Assembly: GCF_000349325.1 (NCBI RefSeq)
Contig: NC_020504.1
Location: 7,792,326-7,856,325, forward strand
Direction: 5' to 3'
Length of the DNA: 64,000 nucleotides
From: Streptomyces davaonensis JCM 4913
Lineage (GTDB): Bacteria > Actinomycetota > Actinomycetes > Streptomycetales > Streptomycetaceae
The notes below the pieces were generated by a model. The model saw nothing but the letters and a program-made list of their open reading frames with translations. It did no database searches and had not been told where the DNA came from. This document shows positions 39,501 to 48,455 of the stretch, piece after piece. Both the position numbers and the translations under genes were made by a program. The stretch's first letter is position 1. Each line of letters begins with the position of its first letter.

Positions 39501-42013
39501 TGCGGATCCCGCTTTCTTGGCTGCGGGAGTACGTCGACCTGCCGGCGACGGAGACCGGCCGTGACGTACAGGCCAAGCTCATTTCGGCCGGACTCGAGGT
39601 CGAGACCGTCGAGCAGCTCGGCGACGGCCTCAAGGGCCCCCTGGTCGTCGGACAGGTGCTGACCATCGAGGAGTTGACGGAGTTCAAGAAGCCGATCCGC
39701 TTCTGCACCGTCGACGTCGGCCAGGCCAACGGCACCGGTGAGCCCCAGGAGATCGTCTGCGGCGCCCGGAACTTCCAGGTCGGCGACAAGGTCGTCGTGG
39801 TCCTCCCGGGCGCCGTGCTGCCCGGCGGCTTCGCGATCTCCGCGCGCAAGACCTACGGCAAGACGTCCCACGGCATGATCTGCTCCAGCGACGAGCTGGG
39901 CATGGGCGACGACGGCACCAAGGGCATCATCGTGCTGCCCCCGGAGACCGAGGTCGGCAAGGACGCCATCGAGCTGCTCGAACTGGTCGACGAGGTCCTG
40001 GACATCGCCGTCACCGCCAACCGCGGCGACTGCCTGTCCATCCGCGGCGTCGCCCGCGAGACCGCCATCGCCTACGGCCTGCCGCTGCGCGACCCGGCGC
40101 TGCTCGACGTGCCCGCGCCGAACGCCTTCGGCTACCCGGTGCAGGTCTCCGACCCGATGGGCTGCGACCGCTTCACCGCCCGCACCGTCATCGGTCTGAG
40201 CCCCGAGGCGCGCTCCCCGATCTGGCTCCGGCGGCGGCTCCAGAAGGTCGGCATGCGCCCGATCTCGCTGGCCGTCGACGTCACCAACTACGTGATGATG
40301 GAGCTGGGCCAGCCGCTGCACGCCTACGACCGTGGCCTCGTCCAGGGCACGATCGGCGTCCGGCGCGCCGAGGAGGGCGAGAAGATCGTCACCCTCGACG
40401 GTGTCGAGCGGAAGCTGCACTCCGAGGACCTGGTCATCACCGACGACCGCGGCCCCATCGGCCTCGCGGGCGTCATGGGCGGCGCCAACACCGAGATCGC
40501 CGACCACGAGGACCTGGAGAACGCCACGTCCGACGTGGTCATCGAGGCCGCCCACTTCGACCAGGTCGCCATCGCGCGTACGGCCCGCCGCCACAAGCTG
40601 TCCTCCGAGGCGTCCCGTCGCTTCGAGCGCGGCGTCGACCCGGCTGCCGCCGCCGCTGCGGCCCAGCGCACGGTCGACCTGCTGGTGCTGCTCGCGGGCG
40701 GCACCGCCGAGGCCGGGGTCACCGAGGTCATCGCGCCCTCCGCGCCGCACACCATCACCGTCCCGGCGAACCACCCCGACAAGGTCGCGGGCGTCGTGTA
40801 CGGCCGTGAGACCGTCGTCCGCCGCCTCCAGCAGGTCGGCTGCGACGTGTACGGGCAGGACGAGCTGATCGTCACCGTCCCGTCCTGGCGGCCCGACCTG
40901 CTGGAGCAGAACGACCTGGCCGAAGAGGTCATCCGGCTCGAGGGCTACGAGAACCTGCCCTCCACGCTGCCCAAGCCGCCGTCCGGCCGTGGTCTGACGC
41001 ACCGCCAGCGGCTGCACCGCCGCGTCGGCCGCGCGCTGGCGGGTGCCGGGTACGTCGAGGCGCCGAACTACCCGTTCATCGGCGAGCAGGTCTTCGACCA
41101 GCTCGGTCTGGACGCCGAGGACCCGGCCCGCCGGGTCGTGAAGCTCACCAACCCGCTCAACGACGAGGAGCCCGCGCTCCGTACGTCGCTGCTGCCGGGC
41201 CTGCTCGGCGCGCTGCGGCGCAACGACGGACGGGGCTCGCACGACCTGGCCCTGTTCGAGACCGGTCTGGTCTTCCTCCCGCGCGAGGAGCGGCGGACCG
41301 CCGCCCACCTGCCCGTGGACCGGCGTCCCACGGACGAGGAGATCGCCGAGCTCAACTCGGTCCTGCCCGAGCAGCCGCGCCATGTCGCCGTCGTCCTCGC
41401 GGGCGCCCGCGAGCAGGCTGGCTGGTGGGGCGCGGGCCGTCCGGCGGGCTGGGCCGACGCGGTGCAGGCCGCGCGGACCGTCGCCGCGGAGACGGGCGCC
41501 GAACTGCTCGTGCGGTCCGGGCAGTACGGGCCGTGGCACCCGGGCCGGTGCGCCGAGCTGGCGGTCGTCGTCGACGGCGCCGAGCGGGTCGTCGGCCACG
41601 CCGGTGAGCTGCACCCGCGGGTGCTCAAGGCGCTGGGGCTGCCCGCGCGCACCTGCGCGATGGAGCTGGACCTGGACGCGCTGGAGCAGGTCGGCGACGG
41701 TGTGCCGCAGGCGCCGAGCATCTCCTCGTTCCCGGTCGCCACGCAGGATGTCGCCCTCGTCGTCGACAAGTTCGTACCGCACGCCGACGTGGAGGCCGCG
41801 CTGCGTGAAGGCGCGGGTTCCCTGCTGGAGGCCATCCGGCTGTTCGACGTGTACGAGAACGCGGAGCAGCTGGGTGACGGCAAGAAGTCGCTGGCGTACG
41901 CGCTGCGGTTCCGGGCGTCGGACCGCACGCTGACGGTGGACGAGGCTTCGGCGGCTCGGGACGCGGCGGTCGCCCTGGCGGGCGAGCGCACCGGGGCTGT
42001 CCTGCGGGGCTAG
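39500..42013 (+). CDS. pheT: Phenylalanyl-tRNA synthetase beta subunit
   Basis: An 837-residue subunit with the usual order of domains: tRNA-binding fold near residues 40-150 ([27 protein letters not shown]), B3/B4 editing domain, B5 domain, catalytic-like core, and the C-terminal ferredoxin-fold anticodon-binding domain ([33 protein letters not shown]). Full length, no defects seen. It is translationally coupled to pheS and followed by two hairpins. Confidence 0.96.
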   Translation: MRIPLSWLREYVDLPATETGRDVQAKLISAGLEVETVEQLGDGLKGPLVVGQVLTIEELTEFKKPIRFCTVDVGQANGTGEPQEIVCGARNFQVGDKVVVVLPGAVLPGGFAISARKTYGKTSHGMICSSDELGMGDDGTKGIIVLPPETEVGKDAIELLELVDEVLDIAVTANRGDCLSIRGVARETAIAYGLPLRDPALLDVPAPNAFGYPVQVSDPMGCDRFTARTVIGLSPEARSPIWLRRRLQKVGMRPISLAVDVTNYVMMELGQPLHAYDRGLVQGTIGVRRAEEGEKIVTLDGVERKLHSEDLVITDDRGPIGLAGVMGGANTEIADHEDLENATSDVVIEAAHFDQVAIARTARRHKLSSEASRRFERGVDPAAAAAAAQRTVDLLVLLAGGTAEAGVTEVIAPSAPHTITVPANHPDKVAGVVYGRETVVRRLQQVGCDVYGQDELIVTVPSWRPDLLEQNDLAEEVIRLEGYENLPSTLPKPPSGRGLTHRQRLHRRVGRALAGAGYVEAPNYPFIGEQVFDQLGLDAEDPARRVVKLTNPLNDEEPALRTSLLPGLLGALRRNDGRGSHDLALFETGLVFLPREERRTAAHLPVDRRPTDEEIAELNSVLPEQPRHVAVVLAGAREQAGWWGAGRPAGWADAVQAARTVAAETGAELLVRSGQYGPWHPGRCAELAVVVDGAERVVGHAGELHPRVLKALGLPARTCAMELDLDALEQVGDGVPQAPSISSFPVATQDVALVVDKFVPHADVEAALREGAGSLLEAIRLFDVYENAEQLGDGKKSLAYALRFRASDRTLTVDEASAARDAAVALAGERTGAVLRG

Positions 42014-42030
42014 CACACATCTCACAGTCA

Positions 42031-42125
42031 CCTCACTCAATCGGGTGAGGTTTCTGGGCGAACTGGTCCTTCCGGGCCATGCGGTCGACAGAATCGGACC
42101 GGCCTTTCGGGGTCGGTCCGATTCT
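42031..42125 (+). terminator. Tandem hairpins after pheT
   Basis: First hairpin: CCTCAC/GTGAGG (42031-42050) followed by TTTCT. Second: perfect 12-bp arms AGAATCGGACCG (42090-42101) and CGGTCCGATTCT (42114-42125). Together they should end the pheST transcript before the phosphatase gene. Confidence 0.65.
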
Positions 42126-42157
42126 GCGTTGACTGGGCCTACATGGGGGGCCACCGC

Positions 42158-43192
42158 ATGATCCGTATCAAGGCTGCGGTTCCGCGTCGGCTGCTCGCGC
42201 TGGGGCTGCCCACCGCCTGGGGCGCGACGGCGATCACCTACAAGCTCGCCTGCCCGCTCGCCCAGTCGGACGCCCTCGGGGCGCGCGTCGTGACCAGCGC
42301 CGTGTTCTTCGCGGTCGGCACCGGCCTGATACTCCATGTCCGCCAGGCGCTGCTGCGTGAGCTGCGGCAGATCCGCCGGGTCGCCGGAGTCGCGCAGCGC
42401 GTGCTGCTGCGGCCGCTGCCCCCGCGTATCGACGGACTGAACATCGCCGCCGCCCAGCTCTCCGCCGACCGAGGTGCCTGCGTGGGCGGCGACCTGTACG
42501 AGGTCATCGCCACCGAGCACGGTGTACGGGTGGTGATGGGTGACGTCCGAGGGCACGGCATCGCCGCCGTCGGCACGGCCGCGGCCCTGCTCGGCAGCTT
42601 CCGCGAGGCGGTCCACGACGAGCCCGACCTGGACCGGGTACTGCGCCGACTGGAGCGCGCCCTGGACCGTCACTTACGCGAGCGTTCCCGCGACGAACAC
42701 CCCGCGGCGGAGGAGTTCGCGACGGTCCTGTTGCTGGAGATCCGCAAGGACGGCGAAGTGTGGGCCCTCAACTGCGGGCATCCATGGCCGTATCTGGTGA
42801 GCGGCACGACGGTCGAGTTGCTGGCTCGCGCGGATCCACTGCCACCGCTCGGCCCGTTCCCGCTCCCGCACGAACTGCCGCCCGTTCACGCGGGTCGAGT
42901 GCTGCCGGGCGAGGCGCTCGTGCTGTACACGGACGGTGTCGAGGACGCACGCGACGCGCGTGGCCAATTCTTTTCCCTACGGGCGGCACTTGTGGGCGCG
43001 GCCCACGCCCAGCCCAACGCCCCGCAACTGATCCTTCGCACGGTCTTCAGGGCGCTGATGCGCCATGCGGGAGGGACACCGGCCGACGACATCGCGTTGC
43101 TGATCCTGCGGAACGATCGAACCCACCCTTTAGGGGCGCGGGGAACTGCGCGACCAGCCACAACGCACCCGCAGCCGACAACGCACCTTTAG
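42158..43192 (+). CDS. SpoIIE-type PP2C serine phosphatase, membrane anchored, two TTA codons
   Basis: A 344-residue protein. Two hydrophobic stretches lie at about residues 8-25 and 40-60, then a PP2C/SpoIIE domain with GGDLYEVI, GDVRGHGIAAVG, FATVLLLEI, LYTDGVEDARD and ADDIALLILR, which supply the metal-binding Asp residues. Such enzymes usually dephosphorylate anti-sigma-factor antagonists. GGGGGG before the ATG at 42158 favours that start over 42143. TTA codons occur at 42674-42676 and 43130-43132. The last 20 residues are encoded by a dispersed repeat, so the natural C-terminus may have been replaced. Confidence 0.85.
   Translation: MIRIKAAVPRRLLALGLPTAWGATAITYKLACPLAQSDALGARVVTSAVFFAVGTGLILHVRQALLRELRQIRRVAGVAQRVLLRPLPPRIDGLNIAAAQLSADRGACVGGDLYEVIATEHGVRVVMGDVRGHGIAAVGTAAALLGSFREAVHDEPDLDRVLRRLERALDRHLRERSRDEHPAAEEFATVLLLEIRKDGEVWALNCGHPWPYLVSGTTVELLARADPLPPLGPFPLPHELPPVHAGRVLPGEALVLYTDGVEDARDARGQFFSLRAALVGAAHAQPNAPQLILRTVFRALMRHAGGTPADDIALLILRNDRTHPLGARGTARPATTHPQPTTHL
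43131..43184. repeat. Dispersed Streptomyces repeat, copy A
   Basis: AGGGGCGCGGGG at 43132 begins a 28-nt block (43132-43159) identical, in opposite orientation, to 61731-61758. Similarity continues imperfectly for about 25 bases (CCCGCAG and CAAC blocks are shared). This copy lies inside the 3' end of the phosphatase gene. Confidence 0.7.
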
Positions 43193-43406
43193 CGCAACGG
43201 CGTTTGGTCGTGCGGCTCAGCCGACGGCGGCCGTCCGCCCCGCCACGGAGTGTCGGGCAGGCAGCTGGGCGGACGGCGCGGATGCGGGCCGCCGCACTGT
43301 ACGAGGGGGAGCCGGCGGCCCGGCCGGCCTCTTTGCGAGGCAATTCAGTCAACCGGTTGGAAACTCTCCGCGACAGTGTGCACACAGCCCGGATTCGAGC
43401 ACTCCG

Positions 43407-43423
43407 TTCACACCCCGTGTGAA
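43407..43423. promoter_or_regulatory. CACAC-N3-GTGTG palindrome upstream of the TPR regulator
   Basis: TTCACAC-CCC-GTGTGAA, a perfect 7-bp inverted repeat. TACTCT at 43435-43440 is a possible -10 just downstream, so a bound protein would cover the -35 region. GTGTGCACAC at 43376-43385 is a second related palindrome. A near-identical site lies at 45810-45826. Confidence 0.45.
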
Positions 43424-43469
43424 GGCGGAACCACTACTCTGACGGCACCGAGCGATCCGGGGGGCATAT

Positions 43470-44810
43470 ATGCAGCCCAACACTCTGCTCGACGCGATCC
43501 TGGACGAGGCCGGGATCTCGCACGCGGGGCTGGCGGCACACGTGAACCAGGCGGGCCGTGCGCGCGGCCTCGCGCTCAGATACGAACACACCGCCGTGGC
43601 ACGGTGGTTGAAGGGGCAGCGGCCGCGCGGCCAGGTCCCGGACCTGATCTGCGAGGTACTGGCGGGCCGACTCCAACGGCCCGTCACCCTCGACGACATC
43701 GGACTCGGCGTACCCGGCGAGCCCTCCGCCCCGCACGGCACCTCGCTGTCCGGCTTCGTCGAGCGGGCCACCGCGCTGTGGCGCTCCGACGAACAGCAGC
43801 GCCCGCACATACTGGGCGCCCCCGCGGTCACCGGCACCCCCGCCGTGATGCCGGTGTGGGAGTGGGAGAACCCGCCCGAGGACGTGGACGTCTCGCGGGG
43901 TGGCCGGCACCGCGTCACCCCGGCCGACATCCAGATGCTGCGGGCCGCCCGCACCCACTACGAGCAGATGTACCGCAAGGCCGGCGGCATCGCGACCCGC
44001 ACCCGGATCGTCGGCTTCCTCAACGCCGAGGCCGCCCCGCTGCTGCGCGGCAGCTACACCGACGCCACCGGCCGCCAACTCCACCGTGCCACCGGCGGAT
44101 TGGTCGCCGTCGCGGGGATCTGCGCCTATGACTCCGACGCGCACGGACTGGCCCAGCGCTACTTCCACCAGGCGCTGCGGCTGGCGAAGGCCAGCGGCGA
44201 CCGGGGGCTCGGCGCCTATGTGATCGCCCTGTTGGTCAACCAGGCGCTGTTCATGCGGGAGTTCCGGCAGGCCGTCGCCTTCGCGGAGGCCGCCCTGCGC
44301 GCCGCGGGCAAGCACATCACCCCCGCGCTCGCCTCCGATCTGTACGCGATGCAGGCCAAGGCGTACGCCCACCTCGGCGACGGCACGAGCGCCCTGTCCT
44401 GCATCCGGCGTGCCGAGCAGGCCGCCGAACGCATCCGGCGCGGATACGAACCCGATGAAACGGGCTATGTCCAGCCGGGCCTGGTCAATGTCCAGGTGGC
44501 GGAGGCGCTGTTGAGCCTCGGCGAGCTGGCGGCGGCCGGGGAGCATGCCGCGGCGGCCGTCGACAATCCCGCCCATGACCGGGGCCGGGTGCACCGGCTC
44601 GCCATGCTCAGCACGATCGAACTGCGTCAGGGCCACGCGGACAAGGCGGTGGCCACGGCCGTGCAGATGGCCGAACAGGCCAGAGGAATGGAGTCGCAGC
44701 GCCTGCGCGACAGACTCCGGGCGGTGCGCGAATACCTGGTGCGCAGCGGCTGTGCCGGTACCTCCGAAGCCGCCGAACTCATCGACGGCGCACTGCGCGT
44801 ACCGCTTTAG
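43470..44810 (+). CDS. TPR-containing regulator (NsdA-like family)
   Basis: A 446-residue protein of the large Streptomyces family to which NsdA belongs. Residues 1-85 resemble a divergent DNA-binding region (LLDAILDEAGISHAGLAAHVNQAGRARGLALRYEHTAVARWLKGQRPRGQVPDL), and the rest is helical repeats (YFHQALRLAKASGDRGLGAYVIALL, AYAHLGDGTSALSCIRRAEQAA). Known relatives repress antibiotic production and sporulation. Whether this one does is unknown. The palindromes upstream may be its own binding sites. I see no TTA codon here. Confidence 0.78.
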   Translation: MQPNTLLDAILDEAGISHAGLAAHVNQAGRARGLALRYEHTAVARWLKGQRPRGQVPDLICEVLAGRLQRPVTLDDIGLGVPGEPSAPHGTSLSGFVERATALWRSDEQQRPHILGAPAVTGTPAVMPVWEWENPPEDVDVSRGGRHRVTPADIQMLRAARTHYEQMYRKAGGIATRTRIVGFLNAEAAPLLRGSYTDATGRQLHRATGGLVAVAGICAYDSDAHGLAQRYFHQALRLAKASGDRGLGAYVIALLVNQALFMREFRQAVAFAEAALRAAGKHITPALASDLYAMQAKAYAHLGDGTSALSCIRRAEQAAERIRRGYEPDETGYVQPGLVNVQVAEALLSLGELAAAGEHAAAAVDNPAHDRGRVHRLAMLSTIELRQGHADKAVATAVQMAEQARGMESQRLRDRLRAVREYLVRSGCAGTSEAAELIDGALRVPL

Positions 44811-44896
44811 GCCGGTGCAAGCCCGGTACTCGAACACCGACAGCTCATAGTCCCTGCTGCGATATTGCCACTTACTCGACGGAAGGTGGCAGAACC

Positions 44897-45439
44897 ATGC
44901 AGTGGACGAAACAGAACGAGCAAACTGTGTATGAAAACCGCTGGTTCACCGTCAACTTGGCAGACGTGGAGCTGCCCGACGGCCGGCACCTGGACCACTT
45001 CCTGATCCGGCTCCGCCCGGTCGCCGTCGCCACAGTGGTCAACGAGGCCAATGAAGTCCTCCTGCTGTGGCGCCACCGCTTCATCACCGACAGCTGGGGG
45101 TGGGAACTCGCGGCCGGAGTGGTCGAGGACGGCGAGGACATCGCCGTGGCGGCCGCCAGGGAACTGGAGGAGGAGACCGGCTGGCGGCCGGGACCCCTGC
45201 ACCACCTCATGAGCGTGGAGCCGTCCAACGGACTCACCGACGCCCGGCACCACATCTACTGGGCCGACGGGGGTGAGTACGTCGGACACCCCGTGGACGA
45301 CTTCGAATCGGACCGTCGGGAATGGGTGCCCCTCAAACTCGTCCCCGACATGGTCGCCCGTGGGGAGGTCCCGGCCGCCAACATGGCGGCCGCGTTACTG
45401 CTGCTGCACCACCTCAGGCTCGGGCAGGACGTGCCTTGA
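44897..45439 (+). CDS. Nudix hydrolase, contains a TTA codon
   Basis: A 180-residue Nudix hydrolase cleaving a nucleoside-diphosphate-linked compound, possibly ADP-ribose type. The Nudix box is complete at residues 74-96 (GVVEDGEDIAVAAARELEEE plus TGW): Gly74, Glu80, Arg88, Glu89, Glu92, Glu93, Gly95. GGAAGG lies upstream of the ATG, partly inside a small hairpin (TGCCAC 44866-44871 with GTGGCA 44886-44891). Codon 167 (45395-45397) is TTA. The convergent small gene ends two bases away. Confidence 0.9.
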   Translation: MQWTKQNEQTVYENRWFTVNLADVELPDGRHLDHFLIRLRPVAVATVVNEANEVLLLWRHRFITDSWGWELAAGVVEDGEDIAVAAARELEEETGWRPGPLHHLMSVEPSNGLTDARHHIYWADGGEYVGHPVDDFESDRREWVPLKLVPDMVARGEVPAANMAAALLLLHHLRLGQDVP

Positions 45440-45441
45440 CC

Positions 45442-45699
45442 TCATCGCCCCAGTGCCTGCCATACCGCCACGGCGAGGGCACCCAGGGCGCAGAGGGCGG
45501 CGACCGCGGGCAGCGGCCAGCGCGAGTGCTCCAGGGTGCAGACCCGGGTGATCAGTTCGTTGAGCTCCTTGGCGGTCTCTTCGGTGCGGTGGGTGAGCAG
45601 CGCCAGCCCTCCCTCGACTCGGGCATGTCCCACATCGAGGCGGCGCCGTAACTCTGCGAGTTCTCCCTGAACGACGGGATGCTCGGGATCGGCGGTCAC
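45442..45699 (-). CDS. Small C-tail-anchored protein, contains a TTA codon
   Basis: An 85-residue protein. A charged helical, probably coiled-coil part (VVQGELAELRRRLDVGHARVEGG, then HRTEETAKELNELITRV) is followed by one C-terminal transmembrane helix (PLPAVAALCALGALAVAVW), so it should be anchored with the helix facing the cytoplasm. No family recognised. The GTG start has GGAAGGGAG upstream. Codon 17 (45649-45651) is TTA. A CACAC/GTGTG palindrome lies 111-127 bases upstream. Confidence 0.75.
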   Translation of the reverse strand: MTADPEHPVVQGELAELRRRLDVGHARVEGGLALLTHRTEETAKELNELITRVCTLEHSRWPLPAVAALCALGALAVAVWQALGR

Positions 45700-45809
45700 T
45701 TTTCCGCTCCCTTCCGTAATCGTGTCTCGTCCCTTGCATGCGCAGCAAAAGTGAACTCGCCTGGTGAGCGCGTGGGGAGAGTGTGCGACGGGCATATGCG
45801 GGCTTGGCG

Positions 45810-45826
45810 TGCACACGGTGTGTGAA
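45810..45826. promoter_or_regulatory. CACAC-N3-GTGTG palindrome upstream of the small tail-anchored gene
   Basis: TGCACAC-GGT-GTGTGAA differs from the site at 43407-43423 by one base in the arms. It lies in the control region of the minus-strand small gene and suggests a common regulator for both TTA-block genes. Confidence 0.4.
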
Positions 45827-45831
45827 TACGA

Positions 45832-45863
45832 CGGGCCCGGCACCCTCTGAGGTGCCGGGCCCG
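45832..45863. terminator. Terminator after the hydroxybutyryl-CoA dehydrogenase gene
   Basis: A perfect 13-bp stem (CGGGCCCGGCACC with GGTGCCGGGCCCG) and six-base loop. No strong T-run on either strand. It sits just downstream of the minus-strand gene at 45911. Confidence 0.75.
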
Positions 45864-45910
45864 TGCGCTTGGCCGGAATATGACCGTCCGTAATCAGCCG
45901 TAGGTCGTGA

Positions 45911-46771
45911 TCAGCCGTAGGTGTAGAAGCCCGAGCCGGACTTCCGGCCCAGGCGGCCGGCGTCGACCATGCGCTGGAGCAGCGGGGGAGCGGCGTAGAG
46001 CGGCTCCTTGTACTCCTCGTACATCGAGAACGCGACCGAGGCGACGGTGTCCAGGCCGATCAGGTCGGAGAGCTTCAGCGGGCCCATCGGGTGGGCGCAG
46101 CCCAGCTCCATGCCGTTGTCGATGTCCTCGCGGCTGGCGATGCCGGACTCGAACATCCGGATCGCGGAGAGGAGGTAGGGGATCAGCAGCGCGTTCACCA
46201 CGAAGCCCGAGCGGTCCTGGGCGCGGATGGCGTGCTTGCCGAGCAGCTTCTCGGCGAAGCCCTGGGCGCGGCTGAGGGTGCCCTCGGAGGTGGTGAGCGC
46301 AGGGATCAGCTCGACCAGCTTCTGCACCGGGGCGGGGTTGAAGAAGTGGATGCCGATGACCTGGTCGGGCCGCGAGGTGGCGACCGCCAGCTTCACCAGC
46401 GGGATGGAGGAGGTGTTGGAGGCCAGGATGGCGTCAGGCCGGGTCACGACCTGGTCGAGCACCTGGAAGATCTCGGTCTTGACCTGCTCGTTCTCCACGA
46501 CGGCCTCGATCACCAGATCGCGGTCCGCGAATTCGCCGAGATCGGTGGTGAAGCTGAGCCGGGCCTGGGTCGCCGCCAGCTCCTCCGCGCTGATCTTGCC
46601 GCGCTCGGCAGCCTTGGCCAGGGAGTTGAACAGCCGGGTGCGGCCGATCTCCAGGGCCTCGCCGGTGGTCTCGGCGACCTTCACATCCAGACCGGAGCGG
46701 GCGCACACCTCGGCGATACCGGCTCCCATCTGGCCGCAGCCCACCACTCCGACGCGTTCGATGTCGCTCAC
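45911..46771 (-). CDS. 3-hydroxybutyryl-CoA dehydrogenase
   Basis: A 286-residue NAD(P)-dependent enzyme that interconverts 3-hydroxybutyryl-CoA and acetoacetyl-CoA (FadB2/HbdA type). The Rossmann motif is GVVGCGQMGAGIAE (from residue 8). The catalytic His lies in IGIHFFNPAPVQKLVELIP, followed by RSGFVVNALLIPYL and the end GRLGRKSGSGFYTYG. Full family length. The GTG start has AAAGGGA upstream. It could serve butyryl-CoA supply for the ethylmalonyl-CoA route and polyketides, or fatty-acid turnover; context does not decide. Confidence 0.93.
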   Translation of the reverse strand: MSDIERVGVVGCGQMGAGIAEVCARSGLDVKVAETTGEALEIGRTRLFNSLAKAAERGKISAEELAATQARLSFTTDLGEFADRDLVIEAVVENEQVKTEIFQVLDQVVTRPDAILASNTSSIPLVKLAVATSRPDQVIGIHFFNPAPVQKLVELIPALTTSEGTLSRAQGFAEKLLGKHAIRAQDRSGFVVNALLIPYLLSAIRMFESGIASREDIDNGMELGCAHPMGPLKLSDLIGLDTVASVAFSMYEEYKEPLYAAPPLLQRMVDAGRLGRKSGSGFYTYG

Positions 46772-46945
46772 ATCGTCCCTTTCGCTGTCATTCGGCTGTG
46801 GGCAGGTCCGCCGGGTTCCGGTGCCCTGCTCCGTTCGTGCACGTTACTCCCAAGTATCGATGATCGATCGTTGGGGTCGGGCATTCTGAGGCGCGGAGAC
46901 GGTCCGTGACGGTGCGGATCCGCTGTGCACTTGGGGGTGCTGAGG

Positions 46946-48166
46946 ATGGGCCGAGTCACGCGCAGGGCCTTCGCCCTGGCCGCGCTGGCGACCCTCTCGA
47001 CGGGATCGGGAGCGTCGGCCGCTCAGGGAAGGCGGCACCTCGCCGCCGAGATGCGGGGCATGTGGCTGGCGACCGTGGCCAACCGCGACTGGCCCTCCAG
47101 GGCGGGGCTGACCGCGGCGCAGCAGCGCACCGAGCTGATCGCCCACCTGGACACGGCGGTACGGCGCCGGCTGAACACGGTGATCCTCCAGGTGCGGCCG
47201 ACGGCCGACGCGCTGTGGCCCTCGCCGTACGAGCCCTGGTCGGCCGTGCTCACCGGGACCCAGGGCAAGGCCCCCGGCTGGGATCCGCTCGGGACGGCCG
47301 TGAAGGAGGCGCACGCGCGCGGTCTGGAACTGCACGCCTGGTTCAACCCGTACCGGATCGCCAACCACACGGACCTGAACAAGCTGGTCGCCGCGCACCC
47401 GGCCCGCCGCCACCGGGACTGGGTGGTCGGCCACGGCGGGAGGCTCTACTACAACCCCGGGCTGCCCGCGGTCCGCGCCTTCGTGCAGGACGCGATCCTG
47501 GACGCGGTGCGCAAGTACCCCGTGGATGCCGTCCACTTCGACGACTACTTCTATCCGTATCCGCTGGCGGGCCAGACCTTCGACGACGACGTGGCCTACG
47601 ACCGCTACGGCGGCGGCTTCCCGAACCGGGCCGCCTGGCGGCGCCACAACATCGACCGGCTGGTCGCCGAGATGTCCGACCGCATCCAGCAGGTCCGGCC
47701 GGGCACGCGGTTCGGGATCAGCCCGTTCGGGGTGTGGCGCAACGCGAGCACCGACTCACGCGGCTCCGACACCCGTGCGCTCCAGTCGTACGACGACCTC
47801 TTCGCCGACACCCGCAAGTGGGTCCGGGAGAACTGGATCGACTACATCTGCCCGCAGCTGTACTGGCACATCGGCTACGCCGCCGCCGACTACGGCGTCC
47901 TGCTGCCCTGGTGGGCGGAGGCGACGCGGGGCACCGGGACCCGGCTGTACGTCGGTGAGGCGCTGTACCGGGCCGGGGACCCGGCGCAGGCCGCGGCCTG
48001 GCAGGACCCGGCCGAGCTGTCCCGGCATCTCGCGCTGGCCAAGGACCATCCGGAGGCGCGCGGGCATGTCTTCTTCGCCGCGCGGGAGATGGCGGCGGAC
48101 CGGATCGCGGCCATGGCGCGGGTGGTGGCCGACCACTATCAGCGGCCGGCGCCGCCCCCGCGCTGA
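46946..48166 (+). CDS. Tat-exported glycoside hydrolase-like protein (GHL10/DUF187)
   Basis: A 406-residue protein of the YddW/GHL10 family. The N-terminus MGRVTRRAFALAALATLS is a twin-arginine signal (TRRAFA), with cleavage expected near ASA-AQG. The barrel domain has the family blocks MRGMWLATVANRDWPS, NTVILQVRPTADALWPS, HAWFNPYRIAN and DAVHFDDYFYPYP, the last with acidic residues likely for catalysis. Polysaccharide or peptidoglycan is the probable substrate. GGGGG eight bases before ATG 46946 decides the start over GTG 46925. Confidence 0.87.
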   Translation: MGRVTRRAFALAALATLSTGSGASAAQGRRHLAAEMRGMWLATVANRDWPSRAGLTAAQQRTELIAHLDTAVRRRLNTVILQVRPTADALWPSPYEPWSAVLTGTQGKAPGWDPLGTAVKEAHARGLELHAWFNPYRIANHTDLNKLVAAHPARRHRDWVVGHGGRLYYNPGLPAVRAFVQDAILDAVRKYPVDAVHFDDYFYPYPLAGQTFDDDVAYDRYGGGFPNRAAWRRHNIDRLVAEMSDRIQQVRPGTRFGISPFGVWRNASTDSRGSDTRALQSYDDLFADTRKWVRENWIDYICPQLYWHIGYAAADYGVLLPWWAEATRGTGTRLYVGEALYRAGDPAQAAAWQDPAELSRHLALAKDHPEARGHVFFAAREMAADRIAAMARVVADHYQRPAPPPR

Positions 48167-48167
48167 C

Positions 48168-48362
48168 CTAACGCGCGGTGTCCTTGTGCCGGATCTCGGT
48201 GTCGGGGCCGGGGGAGCACAGGCCCTCGTGACCGTCCTCGAAGCGGACGCGGTACGGGGGATGGCCCTCCTGGCCCAGGATTTCGACGATCTCGCCGACC
48301 TTGTCGTGCTGTCCGACCACCCTGCCGTGCTGGACAAGCTGGTCGCCCACGGTTGCACGCAT
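48168..48362 (-). CDS. DUF1918 small protein
   Basis: A 64-residue DUF1918 protein with the conserved VGDQLVQHGRVVGQHDKVGEI and PPYRVRFEDGHEGLCSPGPD; the fold is an SH3-like small barrel. Function unknown. GGAGG lies seven bases before the ATG. It is convergent with the GHL10 gene, whose stop is only two bases away. Confidence 0.88.
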   Translation of the reverse strand: MRATVGDQLVQHGRVVGQHDKVGEIVEILGQEGHPPYRVRFEDGHEGLCSPGPDTEIRHKDTAR

Positions 48363-48455
48363 CTGGAGGCCTCCTCAGCGAAAGCGGGAGCAGCGGTCCG
48401 TGGCCATGAGTCTACGGCCCGCGGCGGCGGTGGGAAGTGGGTCGTACGGGCTCAC

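Noticed and set aside
39236..42673. Very long open frame (over 1,100 codons) antisense to pheS-pheT
   Set aside because: High GC bias keeps antisense frames open; the translation has no recognisable motif, while both synthetase genes are complete on the other strand.
44866..44891. TGCCAC/GTGGCA hairpin before the Nudix gene as a riboswitch
   Set aside because: Stem of six pairs only; overlap with the ribosome-binding site is suggestive but no known aptamer shape is visible.
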